A stretch of 44,114 bases of DNA from Candidatus Woesearchaeota archaeon (GCA_018303205.1 JAGVYP010000036.1:1-44114); one strand, 5' to 3'. Positions 28,463 through 37,612 are shown, counted from the first letter of the stretch. Program-made: numbers and translations. Notes: generated by a model not told the origin, from the letters alone.

Positions 28463-28472
28463 TTTATAGATA

Positions 28473-28510
28473 TCTTTTTTGATGTTGTTGTCTTGGAGTA
28501 AGATCAAAAG
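28473..28510 (+). repeat. Degenerate partial copy of the 12761-12875 element
   Basis: TCTTTTTTGATGTTGTTGTCTTGGAGTAA matches copy 1 at 12759-12787 with three mismatches over 29 nt; followed by GATCAAAAG resembling the 3' arm. Confidence 0.45.
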
Positions 28511-28572
28511 GTTAAAAAATCAGAAGAGTTTATCTAGAAAAAATTAACAGAAAAATATTGAAAACAGAAAAA

Positions 28573-29691
28573 ATGATCAAAGGAAAAAAAGGAAAACTGT
28601 TGGTAAATCTTCTTGTTCTTCTGGTAACGATAGTTTTTTTCTTAATTGTTTTTGAAATATTTTTACGTGTAGTCATTAAAGTGCCTGTACCTCCTGCACG
28701 TTTTATTCCTGATCGCTATACAGAATATCGGTTACAACCGGATAGCACCTTTGTGATGAGGTCCCCTGATTTTTCAACTCCGACAACAATTAACAGTCTT
28801 GGAATAAGGGATAATGAGTTAAGGGATCTTGAAAAAAAAGAATATCGCATTCTCATGCTGGGAGACTCGTTAACTTTTGGAAATGGTGTTTTGTTAAATG
28901 ATACTTTTTCCCAACTGATTGAAAAAAGATTACAGAAAAAAACTGGAAAGGATATTGAAGTCATTAATGCTGGAACAGGAGGCTATGGAACAGTGAATGA
29001 AATGAAATACTTACGTCATTATGGGTTTGAACTATTCAATCCCGATATGGTTATTGTCAATTATTTTGTAGGAAATGATCTTTCCGATAATTTACGAAAA
29101 GCTGAAAATTTTACGGTCATGAGCGGATATTTAGTTTCCATCAAAAGCCTTACTCTTATGAATAGGATAAAATTTTTTCTCTTTGCACATTCACGCACTG
29201 CAGTATTTTTAGGAAGAATTATTAATGATAAACTTGCATATGACAAAAAAGGAGATGAACTTCCTCTTGATTTTAAACAGTTTATCAAAGACCAGGAAGA
29301 TGCTGAAATAGAAGAAGGATGGAACCTTACTTTTGCTGCCTTAGAAGAAATAAAAAAAATGACAGATGAGAAAGAGATCCCTTTTATTCTTGTTATTATT
29401 CCTATGAAGGAACAAGTATATAACCATTTTTTTGAAAACGCAAAAGAAAATTTTAATTTAAAACAAGAACAATTGGATATGACACTTGTTAATACTAAGC
29501 TTGTGAAATTTGCACAAGAACAGAATATTACGATACTTGATTTACATGAACCATTTAAAGAAGCAAAAGAACAAGGATTATATTTTGAAATAGATAGTCA
29601 TATGAGTCAAGAAGGGCATAGCATTACAGCAGAGAAGACATATCCCCTCATTATAAAAGAAATAAAAGAGAAAGTTAGCGTTGAGCAATAA
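28573..29691 (+). CDS. Membrane-anchored SGNH/GDSL hydrolase-like protein
   Basis: N-terminal TM helix; LMLGDSLTFGNGV, VINAGTGGYGTVNE, VNYFVGNDLSD, IDSHMSQEGHSI. Confidence 0.82.
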   Translation: MIKGKKGKLLVNLLVLLVTIVFFLIVFEIFLRVVIKVPVPPARFIPDRYTEYRLQPDSTFVMRSPDFSTPTTINSLGIRDNELRDLEKKEYRILMLGDSLTFGNGVLLNDTFSQLIEKRLQKKTGKDIEVINAGTGGYGTVNEMKYLRHYGFELFNPDMVIVNYFVGNDLSDNLRKAENFTVMSGYLVSIKSLTLMNRIKFFLFAHSRTAVFLGRIINDKLAYDKKGDELPLDFKQFIKDQEDAEIEEGWNLTFAALEEIKKMTDEKEIPFILVIIPMKEQVYNHFFENAKENFNLKQEQLDMTLVNTKLVKFAQEQNITILDLHEPFKEAKEQGLYFEIDSHMSQEGHSITAEKTYPLIIKEIKEKVSVEQ

Positions 29692-30775
29692 TCTTTCTAA
29701 AATCATAAAGAAATCGTTCAGGAGTATGATCTTTAATGATCATCTGTTTGCTTTTTTTCCCAAAATCTCTTAATTTTTTCCAATCTATTTTTCCATTGAT
29801 AAGAAATTGTTCTATGGATTCAACAAGTGCGGGAACATCAATACTAAAAAAATATCCATTCATGTCAGAGTGAACATAGCACTTTGCTCCTACTTCAGTG
29901 CTACAAAGAATTGGTAATCCGGTTGCCATGGCTTCGACAAGAGCATATCCTAAAGGTTCTTGTGAGGCTGGAAAAACAAAAAGATCAGCATCCGCATAAT
30001 GACGAGGCATGTCGTCATAAGGAACATCCTTCAAAAGAGAAATGTTCTGTTCTAACTTTTTTTGTTGAAGAAGAGCAAGAAGATCATCATACACTTTTTT
30101 TTCAGGAAGAAGGTGCTTATTAATAGGCCCCTTTGACCATGCTGTTCCAATAATCGTGAGATGAAAACGAAGATGCGGATATTTCTTTATGAGCGTTTCC
30201 AGTGCCTCTATAAGGATCGGAAGGTTTTTTCTTTTTTGATATTTTGAAACACAAAAAAAACGTAATGTTCTTGATAGCTTGTACTTTTTGTTGAGAAAAC
30301 GTTCCGGATTAATGCAGGCTGGCATATAAAAGGTAGAAGGAAAATACTTTTTTGATTCTTCATAACCTTTTTGCGTAACTGCGAGAATTTGTGTTTTTTT
30401 TCCTAGAAAAAAGATAAGTAATTTGAAAAAGGGATGATAAAGAACATTTTTGTAATGCTGTATTTCTTGGACCATGATCATACACGGGATGCGTTTTAAT
30501 TTGCAGATGAGATAGACAAGAAAATTGCCAGGAGCATTGATATGCTTTACCACAACAAGATCAGTATTGTGAGAAAGCATCTTCCAAAGTGCAAAGGGAG
30601 AATAAACGACTCCCAAGGGTTTGATTCGTTTGGAAGGAATAATTTGATAAGCAATGTCAGTTGGAATATCCCTTCCAATGATGGGAGTAAGGAGAGTAAC
30701 ATGCATCTGCGTTGAAAGAGATTGGAAAGTATCATACAAATTTTGATGGTAGGGCATGATAAAAGTGATATTCAT
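29675..30775 (-). CDS. Glycosyltransferase family 4
   Basis: FFCVSKYQKRKNLPILIEAL...ADLFVFPASQEPLGYALVEAMATGLPILCSTEVGAKCYV. Confidence 0.88.
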   Translation of the reverse strand: MNITFIMPYHQNLYDTFQSLSTQMHVTLLTPIIGRDIPTDIAYQIIPSKRIKPLGVVYSPFALWKMLSHNTDLVVVKHINAPGNFLVYLICKLKRIPCMIMVQEIQHYKNVLYHPFFKLLIFFLGKKTQILAVTQKGYEESKKYFPSTFYMPACINPERFLNKKYKLSRTLRFFCVSKYQKRKNLPILIEALETLIKKYPHLRFHLTIIGTAWSKGPINKHLLPEKKVYDDLLALLQQKKLEQNISLLKDVPYDDMPRHYADADLFVFPASQEPLGYALVEAMATGLPILCSTEVGAKCYVHSDMNGYFFSIDVPALVESIEQFLINGKIDWKKLRDFGKKSKQMIIKDHTPERFLYDFRKIIAQR

Positions 30776-31518
30776 TTTTTGACCTCTACAAGATACGCAT
30801 AAGAACTCGTAAGCCCAAGCGTATTTAAAAACTTACGCAGTTTAGGAAGATCATACCCTGCGCTGAAGTAAAAAGGCATTTTAACTATTTTTTTTATTTC
30901 ATAGTCATGATGAAGAAAAAGTTTTGCCCATCTTTTTTTTCTCCATGATAAAAATTCATTAAAGTGATGGGAAGCAGCACCATGGATAGGTGGAAAAATA
31001 CATTGCCAGAGTGATTTTCTATAGCGATTATCTGTGTTCTTTTCTTTTTTGGAGAATTTTTCATTTTTTTCTTCTTTGAGTTTCTTCAATTTTTTTGGAG
31101 AAAAGAGAATATGAAAAGCTTTGACATAATAAAAAAAGACATGGGACACTTTGCACCAGCACGAAGGCATGATATGCACATGAAAAGCCTCAGGCGTACT
31201 TACTCTTTTGAGTTCAGCAAATGCTTTATGAAGATCAGGAATATGCTCCAAAACATTTGAGGAATAGACAAAATCAAATTGGTTGTTTGAAAAAGGAAGT
31301 TTTTGAACATCTGCCTGCATTTGTTTTACATTTCTTTTTTTCATGCGTTCTGCATGGTATTCTGTTGAGATAAAATCTGTACAGAGAGATGCTAATGCTT
31401 CGCTTTGACACCCGTCTCCTGCACCAATTTCTAATCCGAAAGTAAATTTTTTTTGAGGAAGGAGCGAAGAAATAAGACCAAATTCTTCCTTTCGTATCCA
31501 ATGCTCATCGTGTTCCAT
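30772..31518 (-). CDS. Class I SAM-dependent methyltransferase
   Basis: FGLEIGAGDGCQSEAL...MQADVQKLPFSNNQFDFVYSSNVLEHIPDLHKAFAELKRV. Confidence 0.85.
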   Translation of the reverse strand: MEHDEHWIRKEEFGLISSLLPQKKFTFGLEIGAGDGCQSEALASLCTDFISTEYHAERMKKRNVKQMQADVQKLPFSNNQFDFVYSSNVLEHIPDLHKAFAELKRVSTPEAFHVHIMPSCWCKVSHVFFYYVKAFHILFSPKKLKKLKEEKNEKFSKKEKNTDNRYRKSLWQCIFPPIHGAASHHFNEFLSWRKKRWAKLFLHHDYEIKKIVKMPFYFSAGYDLPKLRKFLNTLGLTSSYAYLVEVKK

Positions 31519-31524
31519 ACCATG

Positions 31525-32262
31525 TCAGAAAAACTCTTTGTTTTTAAATTCTTCCTGAAATGCGATGTATTTTTCCATTCTTCCCATTCCCCTCTTGATC
31601 AGTCTTGGAAAAACATCTTTTGCAAAATCAACAAATTTTCCTTCAGGAAGGTAAGCAAATATTCTCTGATCACAAACGTAAATGCCATTGTTTTCGTATC
31701 TTTTCTGTGTCAAATACCTCTTTTTAGTTTTAGAATCAGGCTTCTCTAAGAAAAGATTAACTCTTTGGTTATCATCAAGAATAATGGCGCTATCCATAAA
31801 GGTAGGATCTTTGATATCTCCGTTCTTTTTCTGAGGCCTCATGACAATAGTTGCAAAAGCATTTTTTTTTCTATGAAAAGAAATCAGGTCATGAAAATTA
31901 AGATTGGTAAGATTATCTCCATAATAGACAATAAATTCTTTGCTCTTTATTTTGGATTGTGCATATTTCACTGCTCCTGCTGTTCCACTTAAACGCTCAG
32001 GAGAAGTATAGGGTTCGAGACTATACGTGAGAAGAAGATCTGGAATTCTTTCTTTCTTGAAATAATCAACAACCTTATTGGCTAAGAAACCTAAACAAAA
32101 AAGAATATGCGTAAAGCCTTGTTTTTTAAATTCTTCAAGTTGATATTGAATAAGGGGTTTTCCTTTTATGGGAATCAAGCATTTGGGAGTCGTTTCAGTA
32201 AGAGGTCTCATACGGGAACCAACTCCTGCTGCAACAATAACTATTTGAACATCTTTTTTCAT
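31525..32262 (-). CDS. Sugar-1-phosphate nucleotidyltransferase (possible HddC)
   Basis: IVIVAAGVGSRMRPLTETTPKCLIPIKGKPLIQYQLEEF; located in the heptose operon. Confidence 0.82.
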   Translation of the reverse strand: MKKDVQIVIVAAGVGSRMRPLTETTPKCLIPIKGKPLIQYQLEEFKKQGFTHILFCLGFLANKVVDYFKKERIPDLLLTYSLEPYTSPERLSGTAGAVKYAQSKIKSKEFIVYYGDNLTNLNFHDLISFHRKKNAFATIVMRPQKKNGDIKDPTFMDSAIILDDNQRVNLFLEKPDSKTKKRYLTQKRYENNGIYVCDQRIFAYLPEGKFVDFAKDVFPRLIKRGMGRMEKYIAFQEEFKNKEFF

Positions 32263-32264
32263 GT

Positions 32265-33341
32265 TTACTCATTCCTTTTTGCTATTCGTTTTGCAAGATC
32301 TTCTGCAGTTTGTACACAGGTAATAATTTTTCCTGCAAAAATAGAATAAATGTTGCTGCCGTACTCTGTTATTTCTGTTGGCCTTGCATCATCTGCTTCT
32401 TGATGCGCTTTTACAACTCTGGTAACAAACAAAGAATTGAGAACTTTTGCTTTTTGAAGAAGAGGAAGATAAAGTGCACTCTCTTGTATAATCTGATTTC
32501 TGTGTGAAGAGATTTTTTTATTGCTCATGACAGAAACATCCTGTTCTTTAGAGATAATACCTTTTAAAACAGATGCGCGTACATGTCCTAAGGTGAAGGT
32601 TCCTCTGGTTCCCCTGGGTAGAATGCTAGGAAATTCTCCATCGACAATAGTAGCGCCAAAGAGCTCTTTATGGGGAAGTTGCACTTCCAAGAGTTCTATA
32701 AGTTCATATTGCACTTCTTTTTTGGGAAAACCAAACCAGGTATGAAATGTGTTAAAATGTGCATAGGTAGCATTGATGATCACATCAAATTTTTTTTCAA
32801 AGGTTTTTCCTCCTTTCATGATGGTCAGTGTTTTGTTTCTTTTTCCAGCAACAACACTATGATTGAGAAGAAGCTTGATAGGAGAGTTGGAGAGTTCTGT
32901 TTGAAGGATGTTTTTGAATGCGTCCATATCATAAATAGCTTCAGGTGTTTTGACACATAACGAAAGTGCATCTTTGTCAAAGATCTCTTTTGGCGGCTCA
33001 CAAAGAGTGTAGGGTAATTTTTGTTCTTTGCAAAATTTAATGAATTGTTCTGCTGTTGTCTTGGTGTTTGTTTTTGATATGCCATAATAACTGGGAAATC
33101 CATTGATAATTGCTTTTTTGTATTTTTTTTCAAATGAAACAGTAGCATTTCTAATCTCTTGAACAGTGTCTTTACTTCGTGGATAATGATAGCCTATATG
33201 ATGCCTCCAGTGATTGTTAAATGATGCTTCTTCCATAACATCTGTATGCTGTTCGAAAAGAGTAACTTCATGCTCTTGGGATAGCCTCAGAGCTGTTGTG
33301 ATGCCAAAGACTCCTGCTCCGATAACAGCGATGTTGCTCAT
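32265..33341 (-). CDS. FAD-dependent oxidoreductase (DAO-like)
   Basis: MSNIAVIGAGVFGITTALRLSQEHEVTLFEQ; NNHWRHHIGYHYPRS. Confidence 0.8.
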   Translation of the reverse strand: MSNIAVIGAGVFGITTALRLSQEHEVTLFEQHTDVMEEASFNNHWRHHIGYHYPRSKDTVQEIRNATVSFEKKYKKAIINGFPSYYGISKTNTKTTAEQFIKFCKEQKLPYTLCEPPKEIFDKDALSLCVKTPEAIYDMDAFKNILQTELSNSPIKLLLNHSVVAGKRNKTLTIMKGGKTFEKKFDVIINATYAHFNTFHTWFGFPKKEVQYELIELLEVQLPHKELFGATIVDGEFPSILPRGTRGTFTLGHVRASVLKGIISKEQDVSVMSNKKISSHRNQIIQESALYLPLLQKAKVLNSLFVTRVVKAHQEADDARPTEITEYGSNIYSIFAGKIITCVQTAEDLAKRIAKRNE

Positions 33342-34273
33342 AGCTTCACGGTCTCTCCTGTGACAAGAGATTTTTCTCCTGCAGAGATGATTTTTTGTAT
33401 GCGTAATGCAAGATCAATATTTGGATAAGTATTTTCTTTTTTTTGGAGAACATCAAGAAAATGATGTAATTCCCAGACTAAAGGCTCTGGATGTGCATAT
33501 GACATTTTTTTCTTTTTTCCCTCTTTGATGATAGTAATAGTTTGCTCAAGCAATTCAACAAAAATATCTTTGTCTGTAAAACGAAAGAGAAGAGAACGTT
33601 CTTTTTGTGCACCAACCCAACCAAGAGAAAGATGGGAAGTGAAGGTAGGATAAAGTAGATCAACAGAGACAAAGTCATGGAAAGGATTATTTTTCTTTAT
33701 TTTTTTTCCTTGGGCATAAATGGTGAGAGGTTGTGTTTCAAAAAGAAAATCGAAGATATCAAAAAAATGAAGGATGGTAGGAAGGACACCACAATCTTTT
33801 TGCGGAATGCTTTGTCCGAGAAAGTTTCCTTCAATGTGGTAGAGTTTTTCTTTTTCTGGTAAGACCATTTTTTTTAGTTCTTTTACTGCTTTGTTAAAGC
33901 GAAAAATATGGCCAACAAACAGTGTTTTTTTGTGGAGGGTAGAAAGTTTTTGAAGTTCTTGTATTTCTTTTTCATGAAGAGCTAAAGGTTTTTCAACAAA
34001 AACATGACATTGGGGTAAGCATTGTTTTATGAATGTAGAATGAGTAGTTGCAGGAGTAGTGATAACCACTGCGTCTACGTTCTGAAGAATTTTTTTTTCA
34101 AAAGAAGAAAATGTTGGTATTCCAAATTCTTTTGTAATCTTTTGAGCTGATGAAGATGTTGCAACCACAACACCTTTGAGCTTAATCTTTTTTTGTTTTT
34201 CAAATTGTTGTAAAACGCGCAGATGATGCTTCCCAAATTTTCCACAGCCAATGAGCAGAATGAGAGGAACCAT
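33338..34273 (-). CDS. Gfo/Idh/MocA-family oxidoreductase
   Basis: LILLIGCGKFGKHHLRVLQQF...VVITTPATTHSTFIKQCL...HVFVEKPLALHEKEI. Confidence 0.87.
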   Translation of the reverse strand: MVPLILLIGCGKFGKHHLRVLQQFEKQKKIKLKGVVVATSSSAQKITKEFGIPTFSSFEKKILQNVDAVVITTPATTHSTFIKQCLPQCHVFVEKPLALHEKEIQELQKLSTLHKKTLFVGHIFRFNKAVKELKKMVLPEKEKLYHIEGNFLGQSIPQKDCGVLPTILHFFDIFDFLFETQPLTIYAQGKKIKKNNPFHDFVSVDLLYPTFTSHLSLGWVGAQKERSLLFRFTDKDIFVELLEQTITIIKEGKKKKMSYAHPEPLVWELHHFLDVLQKKENTYPNIDLALRIQKIISAGEKSLVTGETVKL

Positions 34274-34281
34274 ATCTTGAT

Positions 34282-34938
34282 TTATTGTTCTCCCTTTTTA
34301 AAAGCTTCCCATTTGTCAAGAAACTCTTGGATAGTACTTTCTGTTCTCGGATGATAGCTCATTTCATAGAGAAATTGCGGAGGAATCGTAAGCACATGAG
34401 CTCCTGTTCGTAATGCCTGGTTGATATGGGAGATTTGACGGAAACTTCCAATAATGACTTTGGTAGGCATGTTATGCATACGTAGAATGTCAACGGTTTC
34501 TTTTACGATCTGTTCTGCAGAAACTCCTAGATCTTCCATTCTCGCCCAGAACAAGCTCACATAGGTTGCTCCTGCTTTTGCAGCAAGAATAGCTTGCTTG
34601 GTAGACATACACGCAGTAACATTTGTTTTAATGCCTTCTTCCTTGAATATTTTTACTGCTTTTAGTCCATTAATATTCATAGGAACTTTAACAACCACAT
34701 TTTTTCCAAAAGCTGCGAGCTCTCTTCCTTGCTTGAGCATTTCTTGCAGATCATTGGTAGTAACTTCAAGGCTTACAGGACCTTTGATAAGAGAAAGTAT
34801 TGCTTTCATTTGGGTAACGTGATCTTTATTTCCTTCTTTGACCATAATAAGAGGGTTGGTAGTACATCCATCAATAACTCCCATGCTGCTCAGCTCTTGG
34901 AGGTCTTTGAGGTTTGCGGTATCTGCGAAAAATTCCAT
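34282..34938 (-). CDS. Transaldolase / fructose-6-phosphate aldolase-like (TalC)
   Basis: MEFFADTANLKDLQELSSMGVIDGCTTNPLIM...VVVKVPMNINGLKAVKI...YVSLFWARMEDLG. Confidence 0.9.
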   Translation of the reverse strand: MEFFADTANLKDLQELSSMGVIDGCTTNPLIMVKEGNKDHVTQMKAILSLIKGPVSLEVTTNDLQEMLKQGRELAAFGKNVVVKVPMNINGLKAVKIFKEEGIKTNVTACMSTKQAILAAKAGATYVSLFWARMEDLGVSAEQIVKETVDILRMHNMPTKVIIGSFRQISHINQALRTGAHVLTIPPQFLYEMSYHPRTESTIQEFLDKWEAFKKGEQ

Positions 34939-34970
34939 AGTTATCACTCCTTAAAGTTTATATCACTGGT

Positions 34971-35076
34971 AAGAATCATTGCGTAGCTAGGCTGCTCCGT
35001 TGATCGCAGATCTTGCGAAAAACAGCCTGCATGAATCGGCTGTTTTTCTGTTTTTGCTACAAGGCAATGATTCTTA
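34971..35076 (-). ncRNA. Candidate structured RNA/intergenic element, copy 2
   Basis: Minus strand: AAGAATCATTGC-CTT-GTAGC...AACAGCC-GATTCATGCA-GGCTGTT...CGATCAACGGAGCAG...GCTAC-GCAATGATTCTT; same internal motifs as copy 1 with a different outer stem. Confidence 0.7.
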
Positions 35077-35088
35077 TTCACCGAATTA

Positions 35089-35529
35089 TTAGTTTCTTTC
35101 ATCTTCATGTTCCCAACAATAATTTATTTTGTTTTCAGTTTCCCTGAAAAAAAAATGAGGTTTGAAAATGCTTTGTGGTTTTTGAAAAAGCACCGCAGTA
35201 TAATTTTTTCTTCCCTGCATGAATTGGGATAAGGTTTTTCCTGTGTTGGTGCAATCATCTACGATTAATGTTTTTTCAGTAATATCTGCTTTTTCTAAAA
35301 TAAGAGATATCTTCATTTTATAAGAGAGCGTTACTGCTAAGGGGAGTCCTCCTCTTGGTAATCCATACACACTTTCAAATTTGAAACTATTCTGTTTTTC
35401 AAATTCTTGAATGTGGGAAAGCAAGACTTGGGTTGCTAATCTGAAATCTGCCCAGCTCAGGAAATCAAGAACTTCTTCTTGTTGAAGCTTTTGTTCTTCT
35501 GGATCAAAATCATGCGCTAAGTTATCCAT
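35089..35529 (-). CDS. Phosphoribosyltransferase-like protein
   Basis: SVYGLPRGGLPLAVTLSYKM...KTLIVDDCTNTGKTL. Confidence 0.8.
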   Translation of the reverse strand: MDNLAHDFDPEEQKLQQEEVLDFLSWADFRLATQVLLSHIQEFEKQNSFKFESVYGLPRGGLPLAVTLSYKMKISLILEKADITEKTLIVDDCTNTGKTLSQFMQGRKNYTAVLFQKPQSIFKPHFFFRETENKINYCWEHEDERN

Positions 35530-36154
35530 GCTGTGCTCCGTGCTCCTTGATTTTTTCTAAAAGCCGAAAAATAATGAGGTGTTGTAAGACACAGTGAAAT
35601 GCCTCTACATGAGGAGTTGAATGTGCAGGAACAACAATGCATGCATCACACATCTCTTTCATTTTACCCCCATCAAATCCTGATAAGCCTACCATTTTTG
35701 CTCCTCTTTCTTTTGCAAGCTTCATAGCTTCGACGAGATTACCAGACCATCCCGAGCCTCCGTGTACTGAAATAAGAAGAAGAACATCATCTTGTTCTAG
35801 GAAAGTATGTAATAATCCTGAGTATGCTTTGTCCCATCCGCAATCATTAATCCATGCAGTGAGCGCTGCTTGATTGTCATTTAAGCAGAATGCTCTGAAT
35901 CCTTTATTGGTTGAGATGTCTTTGAAGGAGCTGTCATTAGAAACTGTTTTTGCAAGGTCTCCTGCAAAGTGGGATGCTGCAGCTGCGCTTCCTCCATTGC
36001 CCACGGTGTATACTCTCTTTCCTTTTTTCCATGCTTCAAACAAGATTTCTATTGCTTTATCAATAGAAACATGATCAAATCTATCAATAACTTCATGTGC
36101 GTCTTTGAAATAGTTGATTATATATTCTGTATTTTGCATGCTATCCTCTTTCAT
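35522..36154 (-). CDS. gmhA: SIS-domain sedoheptulose-7-phosphate isomerase-like protein
   Basis: VYTVGNGGSAAAASHFAGDLAKTV...VLLLISVHGGSGWSGNLVEAMKLAKERGAKMVGLSGFDGGKM...VEAFHCVLQHLI. Confidence 0.85.
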   Translation of the reverse strand: MKEDSMQNTEYIINYFKDAHEVIDRFDHVSIDKAIEILFEAWKKGKRVYTVGNGGSAAAASHFAGDLAKTVSNDSSFKDISTNKGFRAFCLNDNQAALTAWINDCGWDKAYSGLLHTFLEQDDVLLLISVHGGSGWSGNLVEAMKLAKERGAKMVGLSGFDGGKMKEMCDACIVVPAHSTPHVEAFHCVLQHLIIFRLLEKIKEHGAQHG

Positions 36155-37133
36155 TGTTAAAAACTATGGTAGAACCGTCAAATTCAAAATGAAAGTCTAA
36201 TGGGATTAATCCTGCTTTGCTCATTTCTTGAATAAATTTTTCTTTGTCTTTGTCAACGTAAAACATGAAGAAGCCTCCACCACCTGCACCCATAATTTTA
36301 CCACCGATAGCACCATTTTGGAGAGCGATATTGTACCATTCATCAATTTTGGAATTGGTCATTTTTTTGCTGAGTTTTTGTTTGGTTTGCCAATGAATGT
36401 TCATCCATTCTCCAAAACGTCTCAGATTTCCTGCTTCAAGTGCTTTTTTGATTTCTTCACCAATTTCTTTGATTTGGGTTAAACCATTGATTTTTTCTTC
36501 ATCAGTTTCTGCTTCTTTGCGTTGACTTGCTAAAACTTCATCTGCTGAGCGAGTAAGACCTGTATAGAGAAATACAAGATTCTTTTCTAATGCGCGTAAG
36601 TGATGATCTGCAATGTCTAAAGGGCTCACAATGACTTTTCCATTTTTGTTGATGTTCATGGTCATGATGCCACCAAATGCTGCTGCGTATTGATCTTGTA
36701 GTCCTGCTTCTGTGCGGAGAATTTCCATTTGAATTTGAGTTGCTTCGTCTGCTAAGGTTTTTTTAGAAACTTTTTCTCCTTTGTATGCGTGGAGTGCGTG
36801 TAAAACTCCTACGAGAAAGCTGCTTGAAGAGCCTAATCCAGATCCTGCGGGAAGGTCTGCAACGCTAGTTATTTCTATAGGCTCTTTGATGTTAAGTAAG
36901 CGCAATGCTTCCCTGACTAAGGGGTGTTGAATTTCGTCCAAAGTTTTCGTCATTTCAGTTTTTTTGTACCTGATAAAGAAGTCATCATAGAGAATCCTTT
37001 TTTGAACGATAATGTACATGTATTTGTCTACCGTAGCAGAGATTAAGGAGCCTCCTTTTTTGGTATAGTAAAAAGGAAGGTCTGTGCCTCCACCACCTAT
37101 GGGAATACGAAAAGGGGTTCTGCTGATGATCAT
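36141..37133 (-). CDS. hddA: GHMP kinase, D-glycero-D-manno-heptose 7-phosphate kinase-like
   Basis: MIISRTPFRIPIGGGGTDLPFYYTKKGGSLISATVDKYMYI; ADLPAGSGLGSSSSFLVGVLHAL; GGKIMGAGGGGFFMFY. Confidence 0.87.
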   Translation of the reverse strand: MIISRTPFRIPIGGGGTDLPFYYTKKGGSLISATVDKYMYIIVQKRILYDDFFIRYKKTEMTKTLDEIQHPLVREALRLLNIKEPIEITSVADLPAGSGLGSSSSFLVGVLHALHAYKGEKVSKKTLADEATQIQMEILRTEAGLQDQYAAAFGGIMTMNINKNGKVIVSPLDIADHHLRALEKNLVFLYTGLTRSADEVLASQRKEAETDEEKINGLTQIKEIGEEIKKALEAGNLRRFGEWMNIHWQTKQKLSKKMTNSKIDEWYNIALQNGAIGGKIMGAGGGGFFMFYVDKDKEKFIQEMSKAGLIPLDFHFEFDGSTIVFNNERG

Positions 37134-37151
37134 AAAAGATGAAAAAAGTAT

Positions 37152-37162
37152 TGATATATAAA
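37152..37162 (-). promoter_or_regulatory. TATA box for heptose operon
   Basis: tgatatataaata, core about 25 nt upstream of ATG 37133 on the minus strand. Confidence 0.5.
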
Positions 37163-37234
37163 TATTGTGTAGAAAAGTTTATAAATAGAAAAACATATTA
37201 TTATTTTTATATAGAAAATAATATTTTGTAAAGC

Positions 37235-37243
37235 TTTTTAAAA
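37235..37243 (+). promoter_or_regulatory. TATA-like box for cupin-HAD pair
   Basis: tttttaaaa centred about 26 nt upstream of ATG 37265. Confidence 0.45.
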
Positions 37244-37264
37244 CAGAAGAAAATCAAGATAAAA

Positions 37265-37612
37265 ATGGACACGCTTACCGTAGAAAGACCTTGGGGAAAA
37301 TTTGAGCTCTTTACTGCAAATCAACAATGCAGCGTAAAAATACTAACGATCAAACCTTACTCTTCCATTAGTTTGCAATATCATAACCATCGCGAAGAAT
37401 TTTGGCATATAGTTGTGGGAAGCGCAAAAATTACCATAGGAGATAAAACCCTGCAAGCAAAAGCAGGAGACGAATTTTTCATTCCCAAAAAAACCAATCA
37501 CAGAATAGAAACACAAAACGAAACACTGAAAGTATTAGAAATCATGTACGGAAAATTTGACGAAGAAGATAACGTACGATTAGAAGATAAATATGGACGA
37601 GTAAAAAAATGA
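37265..37612 (+). CDS. Cupin, mannose-6-phosphate isomerase type II-like
   Basis: VERPWGKFELFTANQQCSVKILTIKPYSSISLQYHNHREEFWHIVVGSAKITIG...GDEFFIPKKTNHRIE. Confidence 0.88.
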   Translation: MDTLTVERPWGKFELFTANQQCSVKILTIKPYSSISLQYHNHREEFWHIVVGSAKITIGDKTLQAKAGDEFFIPKKTNHRIETQNETLKVLEIMYGKFDEEDNVRLEDKYGRVKK

